Source of the DNA: Actinoplanes regularis
Lineage (GTDB): Bacteria; Actinomycetota; Actinomycetes; Mycobacteriales; Micromonosporaceae
Direction of reading: 5' to 3'
Assembly (NCBI RefSeq): GCF_900188005.1
Contig: NZ_FZNR01000024.1
Span: 61,148 to 125,147, forward strand
DNA: 64,000 bases
The translations under genes were made by a program, and so were the position numbers. Within the stretch, counting starts at the first letter, position 1. Every line of letters starts with the position of its first letter. Below the pieces are notes generated by a model that searched no databases, was not told the origin of the DNA, and worked only from the letters and a program-made list of their open reading frames with translations. Shown one piece after another: positions 33,495 through 41,212 of the stretch.

Positions 33495-33767
33495 GAATTC
33501 CGTCCTCGATTGGCTGCGCTCTTCACGGTGTGCAGGTCGGCCTCGACGCTCGCGCTCACGTCGTGCGGGATCGGCGGGCTCGACTTGGTCAATGCTTCTT
33601 GCCGGGCAGCGCGGCCACGCCGCTGGCGGCGAAGACCACGGCCATCGCAGCCAGCCACAGCGGCCGGACCAGGTCCAGCGCGACGGCCACGAGCGCGATC
33701 GGCAGCCCGATTCCGTACAGTCCGGGAACACCCGCGCCACTGAACAGGCCACGTCATCAGGGTTCAC
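33491..33767 (-). pseudogene. Frameshifted Phage_holin_3_6-like (DUF1469) gene remnant
   Basis: The pieces of a holin-like protein are in different frames. A ribosome site AGGAGG and GTG at 33765-33767 open one frame. The membrane part (GLFSGAGVPGLYGIGLPIALVAVALDL, then AVVFAASGVAALPGKKH, stop at 33589-33591) lies in a second frame with stop codons just before it. The C-terminal part (PPIPHDVSASVEADLHTVKSAANRG) lies in a third and reaches the DUF3618 start. In intact relatives these pieces are continuous, and the usual N-terminal helix is missing. Confidence 0.75.
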
Positions 33768-34307
33768 CTCCTAGCTACCTCGCTGTTGGTGTGCCCGAGC
33801 GGTGACGACACGAAACCGGGATCCGGCCGCCGAACGTGTCATCCTCCGTTGCCGGTGGCGGTGTGCCCGGCACCGACCGGTTTGGATCGTGCCGAGCCGC
33901 GCCGGCGTACGGGCCGACCCTTTTGTTTCTGGCCGGACTCCCGGCCGGGTGAACGATGTTCGGCGGTTTCGCCTGCAGCCCCGAGGTCATCCGCCTCTCC
34001 AGGTGTTCGAATGGGCGCTTTGACCGGTTCAAGACGCCGGCCAGAGGCGAACGAGGTACTTCTCGGTGCCCCGCAGGCACCGCACTTGGATGACGGGTCC
34101 CGGCCGCGCCCGGCATCCGTCCGCTGCGGCGGCCGGGTATCCGGGAGGCTTGGGCGGCGGAGGCATGGCGACTTCGAGGGTGCGATTCGATGTGATCGTT
34201 AACGCGCACTACCCTCAAGATTCTTTCAGGTGTCACGTGTTACCGTCCGCCGCCGGGATCGGCACTTTCGTCACCGGCGGAAGCAAGCGAACGGATCAGA
34301 CAACCTG
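33768..34307. other. Intergenic stretch without a supported gene
   Basis: About 540 bases upstream of the membrane-protein gene. Open frames exist on both strands, but none shows recognisable protein features. I see no tRNA, repeat or strong hairpin. Confidence 0.5.
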
Positions 34308-35954
34308 ATGACACTCCTGGACCGCGTCCACGGCGGCCCTCTTCTCGCCGCACCACGCTGGTGGGGCCGGCCGCAGGTGTCGGCGGGACTGCTTGCCGGC
34401 GCGCTCTGCCTCGTATGGGCGTTCTGGCTCGCCCGCGACGCAGGCGACCTCGCCGCTCAGTACGCCTGGACCTCCTTCGTCCGTCACCACCCAGGATCGG
34501 CCTACAACCTGTCCTGGTACGGCGGCATCCATCCGGCCTCCTACAGCGTCGTCTCGCCGTACCTGATGGCCTGGCTCGGCGTACGCACCACCGGCGTACT
34601 CGCCTGTGTCTGCGCGGCGACCCTCGGCGGGCTGGCACTCACCCGGTTCGGCGTCCACCGCCCGCTACTGCCATCCCTCTGGCTGGCGATCGCGGTGTGG
34701 TCGAACCTGGTGGCCGGTCGGGTCACCTACCTGCTGGGCATGGTGTTCGCCCTGGCGGCCACCGTCCTCGTATCGGCCGGGAGCGGGCGGCAGCGGCCCC
34801 GTCCGGTGTCAGCAGCCGTGCTCGGCACGGTGGCGACGCTGTGCAGCCCGGTCGCCGGCTTGTTCATCGAGGTGCTGGCCGCGGCGCTGTTCCTGATCGG
34901 CCGCCGACGGGACGCGTACCTGCTCGCGGCCGGGCCGCCGGTGGTGATCGCGGCGACCTCGTTGCTCTTCCCGTTCTCGGGCGTCCAGCCGTTCCCGTGG
35001 TACGCCGCGCTGTTCACCACCGCTGCCGCTGTAGCCGTCGCCGTGCTGACACCTCCGGCGTGGCGGATGGTACGCGCCGGCGCTTGGGTGTACGCCGCCG
35101 GTGTCGCCCTGTGCTGGCTGCTTCCCACACCGATCGGCAGCAACGTCGAACGGCTCGCCCTGCTGGCCGGCGCGGCGATCCTGTTCTGTGCCGCACCCGC
35201 ACTCGGGCGCCGCAGCCGGCGGACGGTCACGACCTACGCGGTGGCCACCGTGCTCGCGGCCTGGACACTGATCCAGCCGGTCGCCGACGTCCTCCACACC
35301 GCCCCGGCTTCCACCGGGACCACGGTGAACGCCCGGCCGCTGATCGACGAGCTGTTCCGTTTGGGCGCCCAGCGTGGCCGGGTCGAGGTGGTACCGCTGC
35401 GCACCCACACGGAAGCGTCCGCCGTCGCGCCCTACGTCCAGCTGGCCCGCGGCTGGAATCGGCAGGCCGACGTCGAACGCAACCCGCTGTTCTACGACGG
35501 CACCCTGACCCCGGCCTCGTACCGCGCCTGGCTGCACAAATGGAGCGTCGCGTACGTCGTGCTACCCACGATGGAGCCGGACGGCTCAGGCCTCGCCGAG
35601 GCTGCGATCATCGCCGCCGGGCAGAGATGGCTGCCACAGGTGTGGAGCGATGCCAACTGGCGCGTCTACCGGGTCGAAGACTCCGACCCGCTCGCCTCCT
35701 CCCCCGCGACCGTCATCTCCGCCGGCCCGGCCACCCTCACCGTCCAGATGCCCCGACCCGGCACCGCGCTGCTGCGTATCGCCTGGTCACCGTGGCTCAA
35801 CGTGGTTGGAGTCGACGGCACGGGCCAGGGCGCCTGCCTCACCCAGAACGGTTCCTGGACCGAACTGTTCGCCCCAGTCGCCGGCACCTACACCGTCGAA
35901 GCACGCTATGCATTCGATCGGGGCACACCCTGCCCGATCACCGCATCGAGTTGA
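34308..35954 (+). CDS. Polytopic membrane protein of unknown function
   Basis: 548 residues from ATG 34308; an in-frame start at 34230 would add 26 unrelated-looking residues. About ten hydrophobic segments fill residues 18-330 (LLAGALCLVWAFWLARDAG, LWLAIAVWSNLVAGRVTYLLGMVFALAATVLVS and more). A soluble C-terminal domain of about 200 residues follows (RVEVVPLRTHTEASAVAPYVQLARGW... DANWRVYRVEDSDP... GSWTELFAPVAGTYTVEARY) with a beta-sandwich look. The layout recalls membrane glycosyltransferase-like or polymer-export proteins of actinomycetes, but no catalytic motif is certain. It converges on the PAP2 gene across a perfect hairpin. Confidence 0.75.
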   Translation: MTLLDRVHGGPLLAAPRWWGRPQVSAGLLAGALCLVWAFWLARDAGDLAAQYAWTSFVRHHPGSAYNLSWYGGIHPASYSVVSPYLMAWLGVRTTGVLACVCAATLGGLALTRFGVHRPLLPSLWLAIAVWSNLVAGRVTYLLGMVFALAATVLVSAGSGRQRPRPVSAAVLGTVATLCSPVAGLFIEVLAAALFLIGRRRDAYLLAAGPPVVIAATSLLFPFSGVQPFPWYAALFTTAAAVAVAVLTPPAWRMVRAGAWVYAAGVALCWLLPTPIGSNVERLALLAGAAILFCAAPALGRRSRRTVTTYAVATVLAAWTLIQPVADVLHTAPASTGTTVNARPLIDELFRLGAQRGRVEVVPLRTHTEASAVAPYVQLARGWNRQADVERNPLFYDGTLTPASYRAWLHKWSVAYVVLPTMEPDGSGLAEAAIIAAGQRWLPQVWSDANWRVYRVEDSDPLASSPATVISAGPATLTVQMPRPGTALLRIAWSPWLNVVGVDGTGQGACLTQNGSWTELFAPVAGTYTVEARYAFDRGTPCPITASS

Positions 35955-35978
35955 TGCCCCTCAGCCCGGCTCGAACCT

Positions 35979-36006
35979 GGGCTCCTCCTGGATCCAGGAG
36001 GAGCCC
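35979..36006. terminator. Bidirectional hairpin terminator
   Basis: Perfect 12-base arms (GGGCTCCTCCTG and complement) with loop GATC lie between convergent genes for the polytopic membrane protein and the PAP2-family protein. Confidence 0.85.
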
Positions 36007-36027
36007 ACAACGTCTGGTGTCCGGGAC

Positions 36028-37383
36028 TCAGACCAGTTCCGATTGCGGTGCCGGCCGGGGTCCTGGGATCCGAGTCGTCACTGGGGGTTTTGGATCCCAG
36101 GATCGAGTGGTCCGTACATAGCGGTAAATCACGGAAATCATCAACAGAATGACAACCGGTCCGAAGATCCAAGGCTGTTCGGCCATTTGTAGCGGCAGAA
36201 AACGGTAGGCCAGCAAAAGCGTGGCGAAGACGGCCACGCCATGGACGGCCGTCTGAATTCCCGATCGGTCCCAGCCGCGTGCCTGCGAGCGCAGGGCAGC
36301 CTCGATGGTGAGGGTGAATACCACACCGGCGACGATGTCCGCACCGTAGTGATAGCCGAACCCCAGGGTCGCGCCGAGCGTGGCGATCAACCAGAAGGTC
36401 CCGGCGAATCGTAGGGCGCGTGGGCCTCGACGAGAATGGATGAAGATCGCGGTGGCCCATGCGGTGTGCAGGCTGGGCATGCAGTTGCGTGGAGTGATCT
36501 CGTCGAACGGCATGTGCCGCGGGGGACTGATCAATGGCGGGATGTCGGGCCAGAGGTTGGCCGTTGCCCAGTGCCCGCCGTCGACACCGTACGCGAAAAC
36601 TGGTCCGACCACCGGGAACAGCATGTAGATGCCGGGCCCGAGAAGTCCTATGACAAGAAACGTGCGCACCAGGTGATGGCGCGGGAACGCACGCTCGGTC
36701 GCCACGTTGCGCAGCTGGTAGAACGCGACGCAAACTGCAGCCACCGCGAGCTGTATGTAAACGTAGTCGAGGAGGTGTTCGCCGACCGTACCGGTGGCCC
36801 TGACGATCCGGCCCGCCACCCAGGACGGGTTGCCCAGCGCGTGATCGGCGGTCGCCACGTACTGGTCGAGTACCGCAGGACGGGTCTTCGACGTGATGAG
36901 CAGCCAGGCGTCGCCGGTCTTCCGGCCCGCCACCAGCAGCAGAGCCAACCCGACGCCCTTCAGCATCAGGATTCGTTCCTGGCCGGTGCGTCGCGTCATG
37001 GCGATGAACGCGTGGGCCGCAATCACCCACAGCGCGCCGTTTCCGAAGGCGAGTTTTGCGTCGGCGATCCACCGAACCAGCAGGAAGACGGCATCAATAC
37101 CGATTGCCGCGCCAACTGAGATGAATCTTTGCCGCCGGGTCAGAGCCACCATTGACAAGGCCATGCTGGCGTACAGCAGGAAGCCCGACTTAGGGGCGAA
37201 TATAAATTCTTTCACCTGATTGGTGACGGGGCCCGGCAGGCCGTAATGGCGTGCGGCGAATTCCAGCGTGGCGAGAAATCCGAGAGCCGCGATGCCCGCG
37301 GTGGCCCACAGAGCAACTCGTGGGTGGCGCCATGCGGCGAACGTTTCCTTGTCGTTTATCCGCGAAAGTTCCCGCGATGCCAT
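36028..37383 (-). CDS. PAP2-superfamily membrane protein, inositol-phosphorylceramide-synthase-like
   Basis: 451 residues from ATG 37381-37383. It has about ten membrane helices. The acid-phosphatase motifs of the PAP2/AUR1 type are RNCMPSLHTAWATAIF near residue 310 and FGYHYGADIVAGVVF about 50 residues later, with the two conserved His and Asp. The catalytic part is preceded by FPVVGPVFAYGV, typical of AUR1-like enzymes. Likely reaction: transfer or hydrolysis of a phosphorylated head group of a lipid (for example phosphoinositol transfer). The N-terminal 150 residues are an extra helix bundle. It stands alone. Confidence 0.85.
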   Translation of the reverse strand: MASRELSRINDKETFAAWRHPRVALWATAGIAALGFLATLEFAARHYGLPGPVTNQVKEFIFAPKSGFLLYASMALSMVALTRRQRFISVGAAIGIDAVFLLVRWIADAKLAFGNGALWVIAAHAFIAMTRRTGQERILMLKGVGLALLLVAGRKTGDAWLLITSKTRPAVLDQYVATADHALGNPSWVAGRIVRATGTVGEHLLDYVYIQLAVAAVCVAFYQLRNVATERAFPRHHLVRTFLVIGLLGPGIYMLFPVVGPVFAYGVDGGHWATANLWPDIPPLISPPRHMPFDEITPRNCMPSLHTAWATAIFIHSRRGPRALRFAGTFWLIATLGATLGFGYHYGADIVAGVVFTLTIEAALRSQARGWDRSGIQTAVHGVAVFATLLLAYRFLPLQMAEQPWIFGPVVILLMISVIYRYVRTTRSWDPKPPVTTRIPGPRPAPQSELV

Positions 37384-37939
37384 AGGTTTCAAGATTTTTA
37401 CCGATTGCCAGTTTCCGGTCGACAGATCACTTTTCGTGCCAATTGCATTGATTTCCAGTGACCCGCAGGCGATCCAAGGGCACCGCCGCGAGGCCGGTCA
37501 TCCTAGCGGATTGCTGCGGACAGGCTTCAGCACCCGATGCGTCATCCGCACTCTCTCAGCAGCCTCTTGTCCGGCTCCTGAATGATCCGCCTGCCGATGC
37601 TGTGCAGCTGACGGCCACCGATGTGCGGGATGACTTACCTCGTCGCCGCAAACCTCGTCGCTTGCGCTGGTGCCGTCTCGCCGATACGCGGCGGCGTCCG
37701 ATCGGAGTGTTACAGAATGCGGCGAGGACGGCGGGCCGTTGCCGGCCCGGGCCCGCGCGTCTCGACGAAGGGTGACGCCCGGATGCAGTGCAGGCGGTTC
37801 TCGTGAACCCGGGCCGATGCGCCGTCCGCACGACGCGGCGTGCAGGGCAGTGACCAACTCCACTCGCTTCCGCGGGGCCGCAGCGGATCCTGTGCTATGT
37901 TGGTCCGGTTGCAGTTTTGATTTCCGTAGACGTTTTCTG
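37384..37939. other. Intergenic stretch upstream of cspA
   Basis: About 555 bases between the PAP2 gene and the cspA leader. No supported gene is seen. Near 37890-37900 a TATGTT element could be the -10 box of the cspA promoter, which would give an untranslated leader of about 170 bases, but no matching -35 is certain. Confidence 0.45.
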
Positions 37940-37979
37940 GCGCCTGATGGGTTATTCAAACTTATCGAGGCGCTTTTTT
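37940..37979 (+). promoter_or_regulatory. Terminator-like hairpin in the cspA leader
   Basis: GCGCCT (37940-37945) pairs with AGGCGC (37968-37973) and is followed at once by six T, about 90 bases upstream of cspA. The shape is that of an intrinsic terminator or attenuator placed in the 5' leader. Cold-shock genes often have regulatory leaders; a temperature role here is inference. Confidence 0.5.
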
Positions 37980-38070
37980 CGTTTGTCGTGTCGGTTCGAC
38001 GCGGGTGATCAACGCGGCGGCACAAGGGGTCCGCACCGTGCGGTCTCCAACAGCCTGCGTAGGAGCAGAC

Positions 38071-38274
38071 ATGACTACAGGTACCGTGAAGTGGTTCAAC
38101 GCCGACAAGGGCTTCGGCTTCATCAGCCCGGATGACGGTGGCGCCGACGTCTTCGCCCACTTCTCCGCCATCTCGACGAGCGGCTTCCGCAGCCTCGACG
38201 AGAACCAGAAGGTGGAGTTCGACATCACCCAGGGCCAGAAGGGCCCGCAGGCGGAGAACATCCGCCCGCTCTGA
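38071..38274 (+). CDS. cspA: Cold-shock protein CspA family
   Basis: 67 residues from ATG 38071, behind AGGAGC. It has the full cold-shock domain: TGTVKWFNADKGFGFISPDDGGADVFAHFSAI with RNP1 KGFGFI and RNP2 VFAHF. The family binds single-stranded RNA/DNA and resolves RNA structures. The length is the usual one. A long leader with a terminator-like hairpin precedes it, and a strong hairpin terminator follows 10 bases after the stop. Confidence 0.97.
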   Translation: MTTGTVKWFNADKGFGFISPDDGGADVFAHFSAISTSGFRSLDENQKVEFDITQGQKGPQAENIRPL

Positions 38275-38283
38275 TCCACTCCA

Positions 38284-38321
38284 CGAACGGCGGCCCGATT
38301 GATTCAGCGGGCCGCCGTTCG
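38284..38321 (+). terminator. cspA terminator
   Basis: Perfect 14-base arms CGAACGGCGGCCCG and CGGGCCGCCGTTCG with a ten-base loop follow cspA. There is no T-run, as often in actinobacteria. Confidence 0.85.
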
Positions 38322-38655
38322 GCCGTTCATCCGCCTGCCACGGCATCGTGAAGATCTTATGATCGGTAGAAGACCCGGCCATGGCCGGTACTGACCTGTT
38401 CCGCATCGTTCCCGCATCCTTGTGCGCGGGGTCGCTTTCCCCTGTCACGACAGCGGGTGTTCCGGGCCTCGGGCGCTGGTCTGCCCCCCTGCCGGGGACG
38501 GGCCGGATCTCGCCTCACCGCCCTGGCAGTTGAGCATGTACGGTCGCGGCCCAGGTCATGCACACACCATGGACGACTCGACAGGCCTCGTCCCTCTGAT
38601 AATGGTCAGGTTAGTTGAAACCCTGGGTCACGGGGACACCTTGGAGGACATGACG

Positions 38656-38937
38656 ATGACGACAACCTACTCAGGCCCCGCAAAGCTGATTCTGGTCGAC
38701 GGCGCGTGCGTATCCGGCATGGCCTCCCTCAGCACCAACCAGCGCGGAGGACTCAACGGCTGGGGCGGCACGTTTCGCCCGAACGAGATCACGACGGAGC
38801 TGCGCAACGCGACCGAGGGGCTGCAGTTGGAGCTGCCCTACGACCGGGTGGGGACAGTCGCCGTCACCGGCATGCGCAAGCTGCTCGCCACGCAGGTGTT
38901 GATGTCGCTGGCAGGTAGCGGACCCGCACCGTTCTGA
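38656..38937 (+). CDS. Small hypothetical protein
   Basis: 93 residues from ATG 38656, chosen because GGAGG lies eight bases upstream; the ATG six bases earlier is too close to that site. The sequence is compact and beta-rich (PAKLILVDGACVSGMASLSTNQRGGLNGWGGTF, then LQLELPYDRVGTVAVTGM). No signal peptide or membrane segment is visible. It looks like a single small beta domain; I do not recognise the family. Confidence 0.7.
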   Translation: MTTTYSGPAKLILVDGACVSGMASLSTNQRGGLNGWGGTFRPNEITTELRNATEGLQLELPYDRVGTVAVTGMRKLLATQVLMSLAGSGPAPF

Positions 38938-38997
38938 TGGTGCGCCGCACAGCCGCCGCTACATCGCCGCCGCGCGGTTGTGCCAGAACGGAGCAGA

Positions 38998-39300
38998 TCA
39001 CCCGGCCGAGCCGAGGCCGGCGACTCTTGCCTGAGTGAGGGTGCCCGGCAGGGCTCGGCGGAGCCCGATCAGTACGTCATCGTCGGTGGTCAACTCCAGA
39101 TGGACGTACGCCGGCCCGGGCGGCGCCAGCCCGATGTACATCTCGGGAACATCCGTCTCGGTGGCGCCCCGGATTCCGGCGCCCGGAGAAAGCCGGATGC
39201 TGGTTTGGTGGCCCACCCACCGCCTCGACGGTCGCCGGCACCGCCTCCACCGCGATCCGAATCCGGTTCCTGATCGCGGCACCTTGGGCCAGGGCGAAGA
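38998..39300 (-). pseudogene. Old-yellow-enzyme (alkene reductase) remnant, frameshifted
   Basis: Two adjacent frames together give an internal piece of an NADH:flavin oxidoreductase: AAIRNRIRIAVEAVPATVEAVGG (about 39212-39280), then TSIRLSPGAGIRGATETDVPEMY and PAYVHLELTTDDDVLIGLRRALPGTL (about 39020-39205). In intact enzymes these segments are consecutive (NRxRFxLEVVxAVxxxxG, RLSP, LAYLHL). Both the start and the end of the family are missing, so this is a decayed fragment. Confidence 0.6.
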
Positions 39301-39477
39301 CACACATCCATGGCAGTCGACCTCGCTCGCCATTCGCGGCATCGGCTGATCCGGCCGGCCGCGCTCCAGGTCCGGCACTGTGAACAATGTAACCAACATG
39401 GACCTGGATGCCGGTCAATCTTGTTAGGATTCCCCATTTCTTCAAGCCGCCACCGCTGAAGGAGGGGACCCACCGGA

Positions 39478-40320
39478 ATGAATATCGTGGACACCGCGCG
39501 CTATCCAGTGGACGAACCGGGAAATGACGCATGGGAAAATCTCGTTTCCCGCGCACGCACCGAACTGCGCGAGCTCGGATGCTGCGTGCTGCCGGGCTTC
39601 ATTCGGCCCGGCAGCTGGGAGGCGCTGCGGCGAGAAGGCGCCGGGGTCGCCCCGCTGGCGTACTACGACGTTGAGGAGACCAACGTCTACAACATCGCGT
39701 TCGACGCCGACCTGCCGGCCGATCACCCGGGCCGCATCATCATGCAGCGCGGCAACGCGTTCGTCCCGCGCGACCGGATCCCCACCGACAGCGTCATCCA
39801 CCGGCTGTACACCGACCCGTCTTTCGTGCGCTTCGTCGCCGCCTGCTTCGAACTACCGGAGCTGCACGAGCTCGCCGACCCCCTGTCCGGCCTGGTGCTC
39901 AACGTCGTGCGGCCAGGCATGGAGCACCCGTGGCACTTCGACACCAACGAGTTCACCGTCAGCATGCTGACCCAGGAACCGGAGGAGGGCGGCGTCTTCG
40001 AGTACTGCCCGAACATCCGTTCGGCGGGCGCGGAGAACTTCGACGCCGTCCGTTCGGTGCTCACCGACGCCGACCGTTCGCCGGTGCGGGCCCTGACCCT
40101 GCGCCCCGGTGATCTCCAGCTGTTCAAGGGCCGTTACGCGCTGCACCGGGTGAGCGCGGTACGCGGCGCCACCTCCCGGCACTCCGCGATCTTCGCCTAC
40201 TCCGAACGCCCCGGCGTGATAGGCAGCGTCGCCCGTACCCGGCAGCTGTTCGGCCGGGTCCTGCCCGCGCACCTCGACGCCGAGCGCAATGCCGTGCGGG
40301 TCGACCAGTTGCTGGACTGA
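39478..40320 (+). CDS. 2-oxoglutarate/Fe(II) oxygenase, HalD/BesD-like, probable amino-acid hydroxylase
   Basis: 280 residues from ATG 39478, with AAGGAGG upstream. The Fe(II) facial triad is visible as His153-x-Asp155 (HPWHFDTNEFTV) and His223 (ALHRVSAVRG), with Arg234 likely binding 2-oxoglutarate. The WHFDTNEF context resembles the HalD/BesD family, whose halogenases act on free amino acids such as lysine but carry Gly instead of Asp155. With Asp present, hydroxylation is the expected reaction. It is first in a three-gene operon with a methyltransferase (18 bases) and a carnitine-type acyltransferase (22 bases). The substrate is unknown; a free amino acid is the best guess. Confidence 0.85.
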   Translation: MNIVDTARYPVDEPGNDAWENLVSRARTELRELGCCVLPGFIRPGSWEALRREGAGVAPLAYYDVEETNVYNIAFDADLPADHPGRIIMQRGNAFVPRDRIPTDSVIHRLYTDPSFVRFVAACFELPELHELADPLSGLVLNVVRPGMEHPWHFDTNEFTVSMLTQEPEEGGVFEYCPNIRSAGAENFDAVRSVLTDADRSPVRALTLRPGDLQLFKGRYALHRVSAVRGATSRHSAIFAYSERPGVIGSVARTRQLFGRVLPAHLDAERNAVRVDQLLD

Positions 40321-40338
40321 ATAATCGCGAGGAGCCCC

Positions 40339-41190
40339 GTGCGTTTCGACCGGACCGGAAAAGTTTCCCTCGAAGGCATCTACACGCAGCCCGATCCCCG
40401 CGCCTATTTCACCACCCTGCGTGAGCTCGACTACTGTATTCCCCAACTCGCCAAGCCCTATTTCCAGCACATCATCGGACAGTATCGCGAATCGCGGCAG
40501 GTGGCCGTTCCGACCGTCGTCGACGTCGGATGCTCCTACGGCGTCAACGCGGTACTGCTGCGCTGTGACGCCACCATGGACGACCTGTACGACCGCTACG
40601 CCGACACCGGGTGCACCCGGCAAGAACTGCTGGAGCGCGATCGTGAGCTGGTCCGGTCGCAAGGGTCTCCGGCCCGGTTCGTGGGGCTGGACGTGTCCCG
40701 GCCGGCGCTGGCGTACGCATCGGCGGCCGGGTTCCTCGACGATGCCGTGCAGGCCGACCTGGAAGCGCGCGAACCCACGGCGGGGCAGCGCGCCCTGTTC
40801 GCCGAGGCCGACATCGTGATCTCCACCGGATGCATCGGCTACGTCACCGGCCGGACGCTCACGCGCGTGCTCGGCTCCCGCCGGGACCGGCGACCGTGGA
40901 TGGCGCATTTCGTGCTGCGAATGTTCCCGTTCGAGCCGATCGCGGATCGCCTCGCGGCCCTCGGCTACGAGACGATGCGGGTGGACCGGACGTTCCGACA
41001 GCGGCGTTTCGCGTCCGACCAGGAACAGCGGCAGGTGCTGCGGACAATGTCCGCCGCCGGTGTTGACCCGGAGGGGCTGGAGACCGATGGCTGGTTGCAC
41101 GCTCAGCTCTACGTTTCCCGGCCCGTCGGCACGCCCGACCCCTTGACCTTCGACATTGACGAGTCAATGACCCAGAAGGCCGCCCGATGA
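40339..41190 (+). CDS. SAM-dependent methyltransferase
   Basis: 283 residues from GTG 40339, behind GCGAGGAGC. The class I fold signature is clear: TVVDVGCSYGVNAVLL (motif I, near residue 58), RFVGLDVSRPALAYA and ADIVISTGCIGYV. The N-terminus (GIYTQPDPRAYFTTLRELDYCIPQLAKPYFQHII) is typical of a small-molecule methyltransferase group that I cannot place precisely. Its position between a hydroxylase and a carnitine-type acyltransferase suggests that it methylates the same small molecule, possibly its amino group. Confidence 0.85.
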   Translation: MRFDRTGKVSLEGIYTQPDPRAYFTTLRELDYCIPQLAKPYFQHIIGQYRESRQVAVPTVVDVGCSYGVNAVLLRCDATMDDLYDRYADTGCTRQELLERDRELVRSQGSPARFVGLDVSRPALAYASAAGFLDDAVQADLEAREPTAGQRALFAEADIVISTGCIGYVTGRTLTRVLGSRRDRRPWMAHFVLRMFPFEPIADRLAALGYETMRVDRTFRQRRFASDQEQRQVLRTMSAAGVDPEGLETDGWLHAQLYVSRPVGTPDPLTFDIDESMTQKAAR

Positions 41191-41212
41191 GCATCGAATT
41201 CGAGGAGACCGA

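Noticed and set aside
33775..34236. 153-residue open frame on the minus strand
   Set aside because: Composition is Arg/Pro/His-rich with no motif; typical of non-coding high-GC frames.
37498..38448. Long minus-strand frame across cspA
   Set aside because: It is antisense to cspA and its leader and shows no domain.
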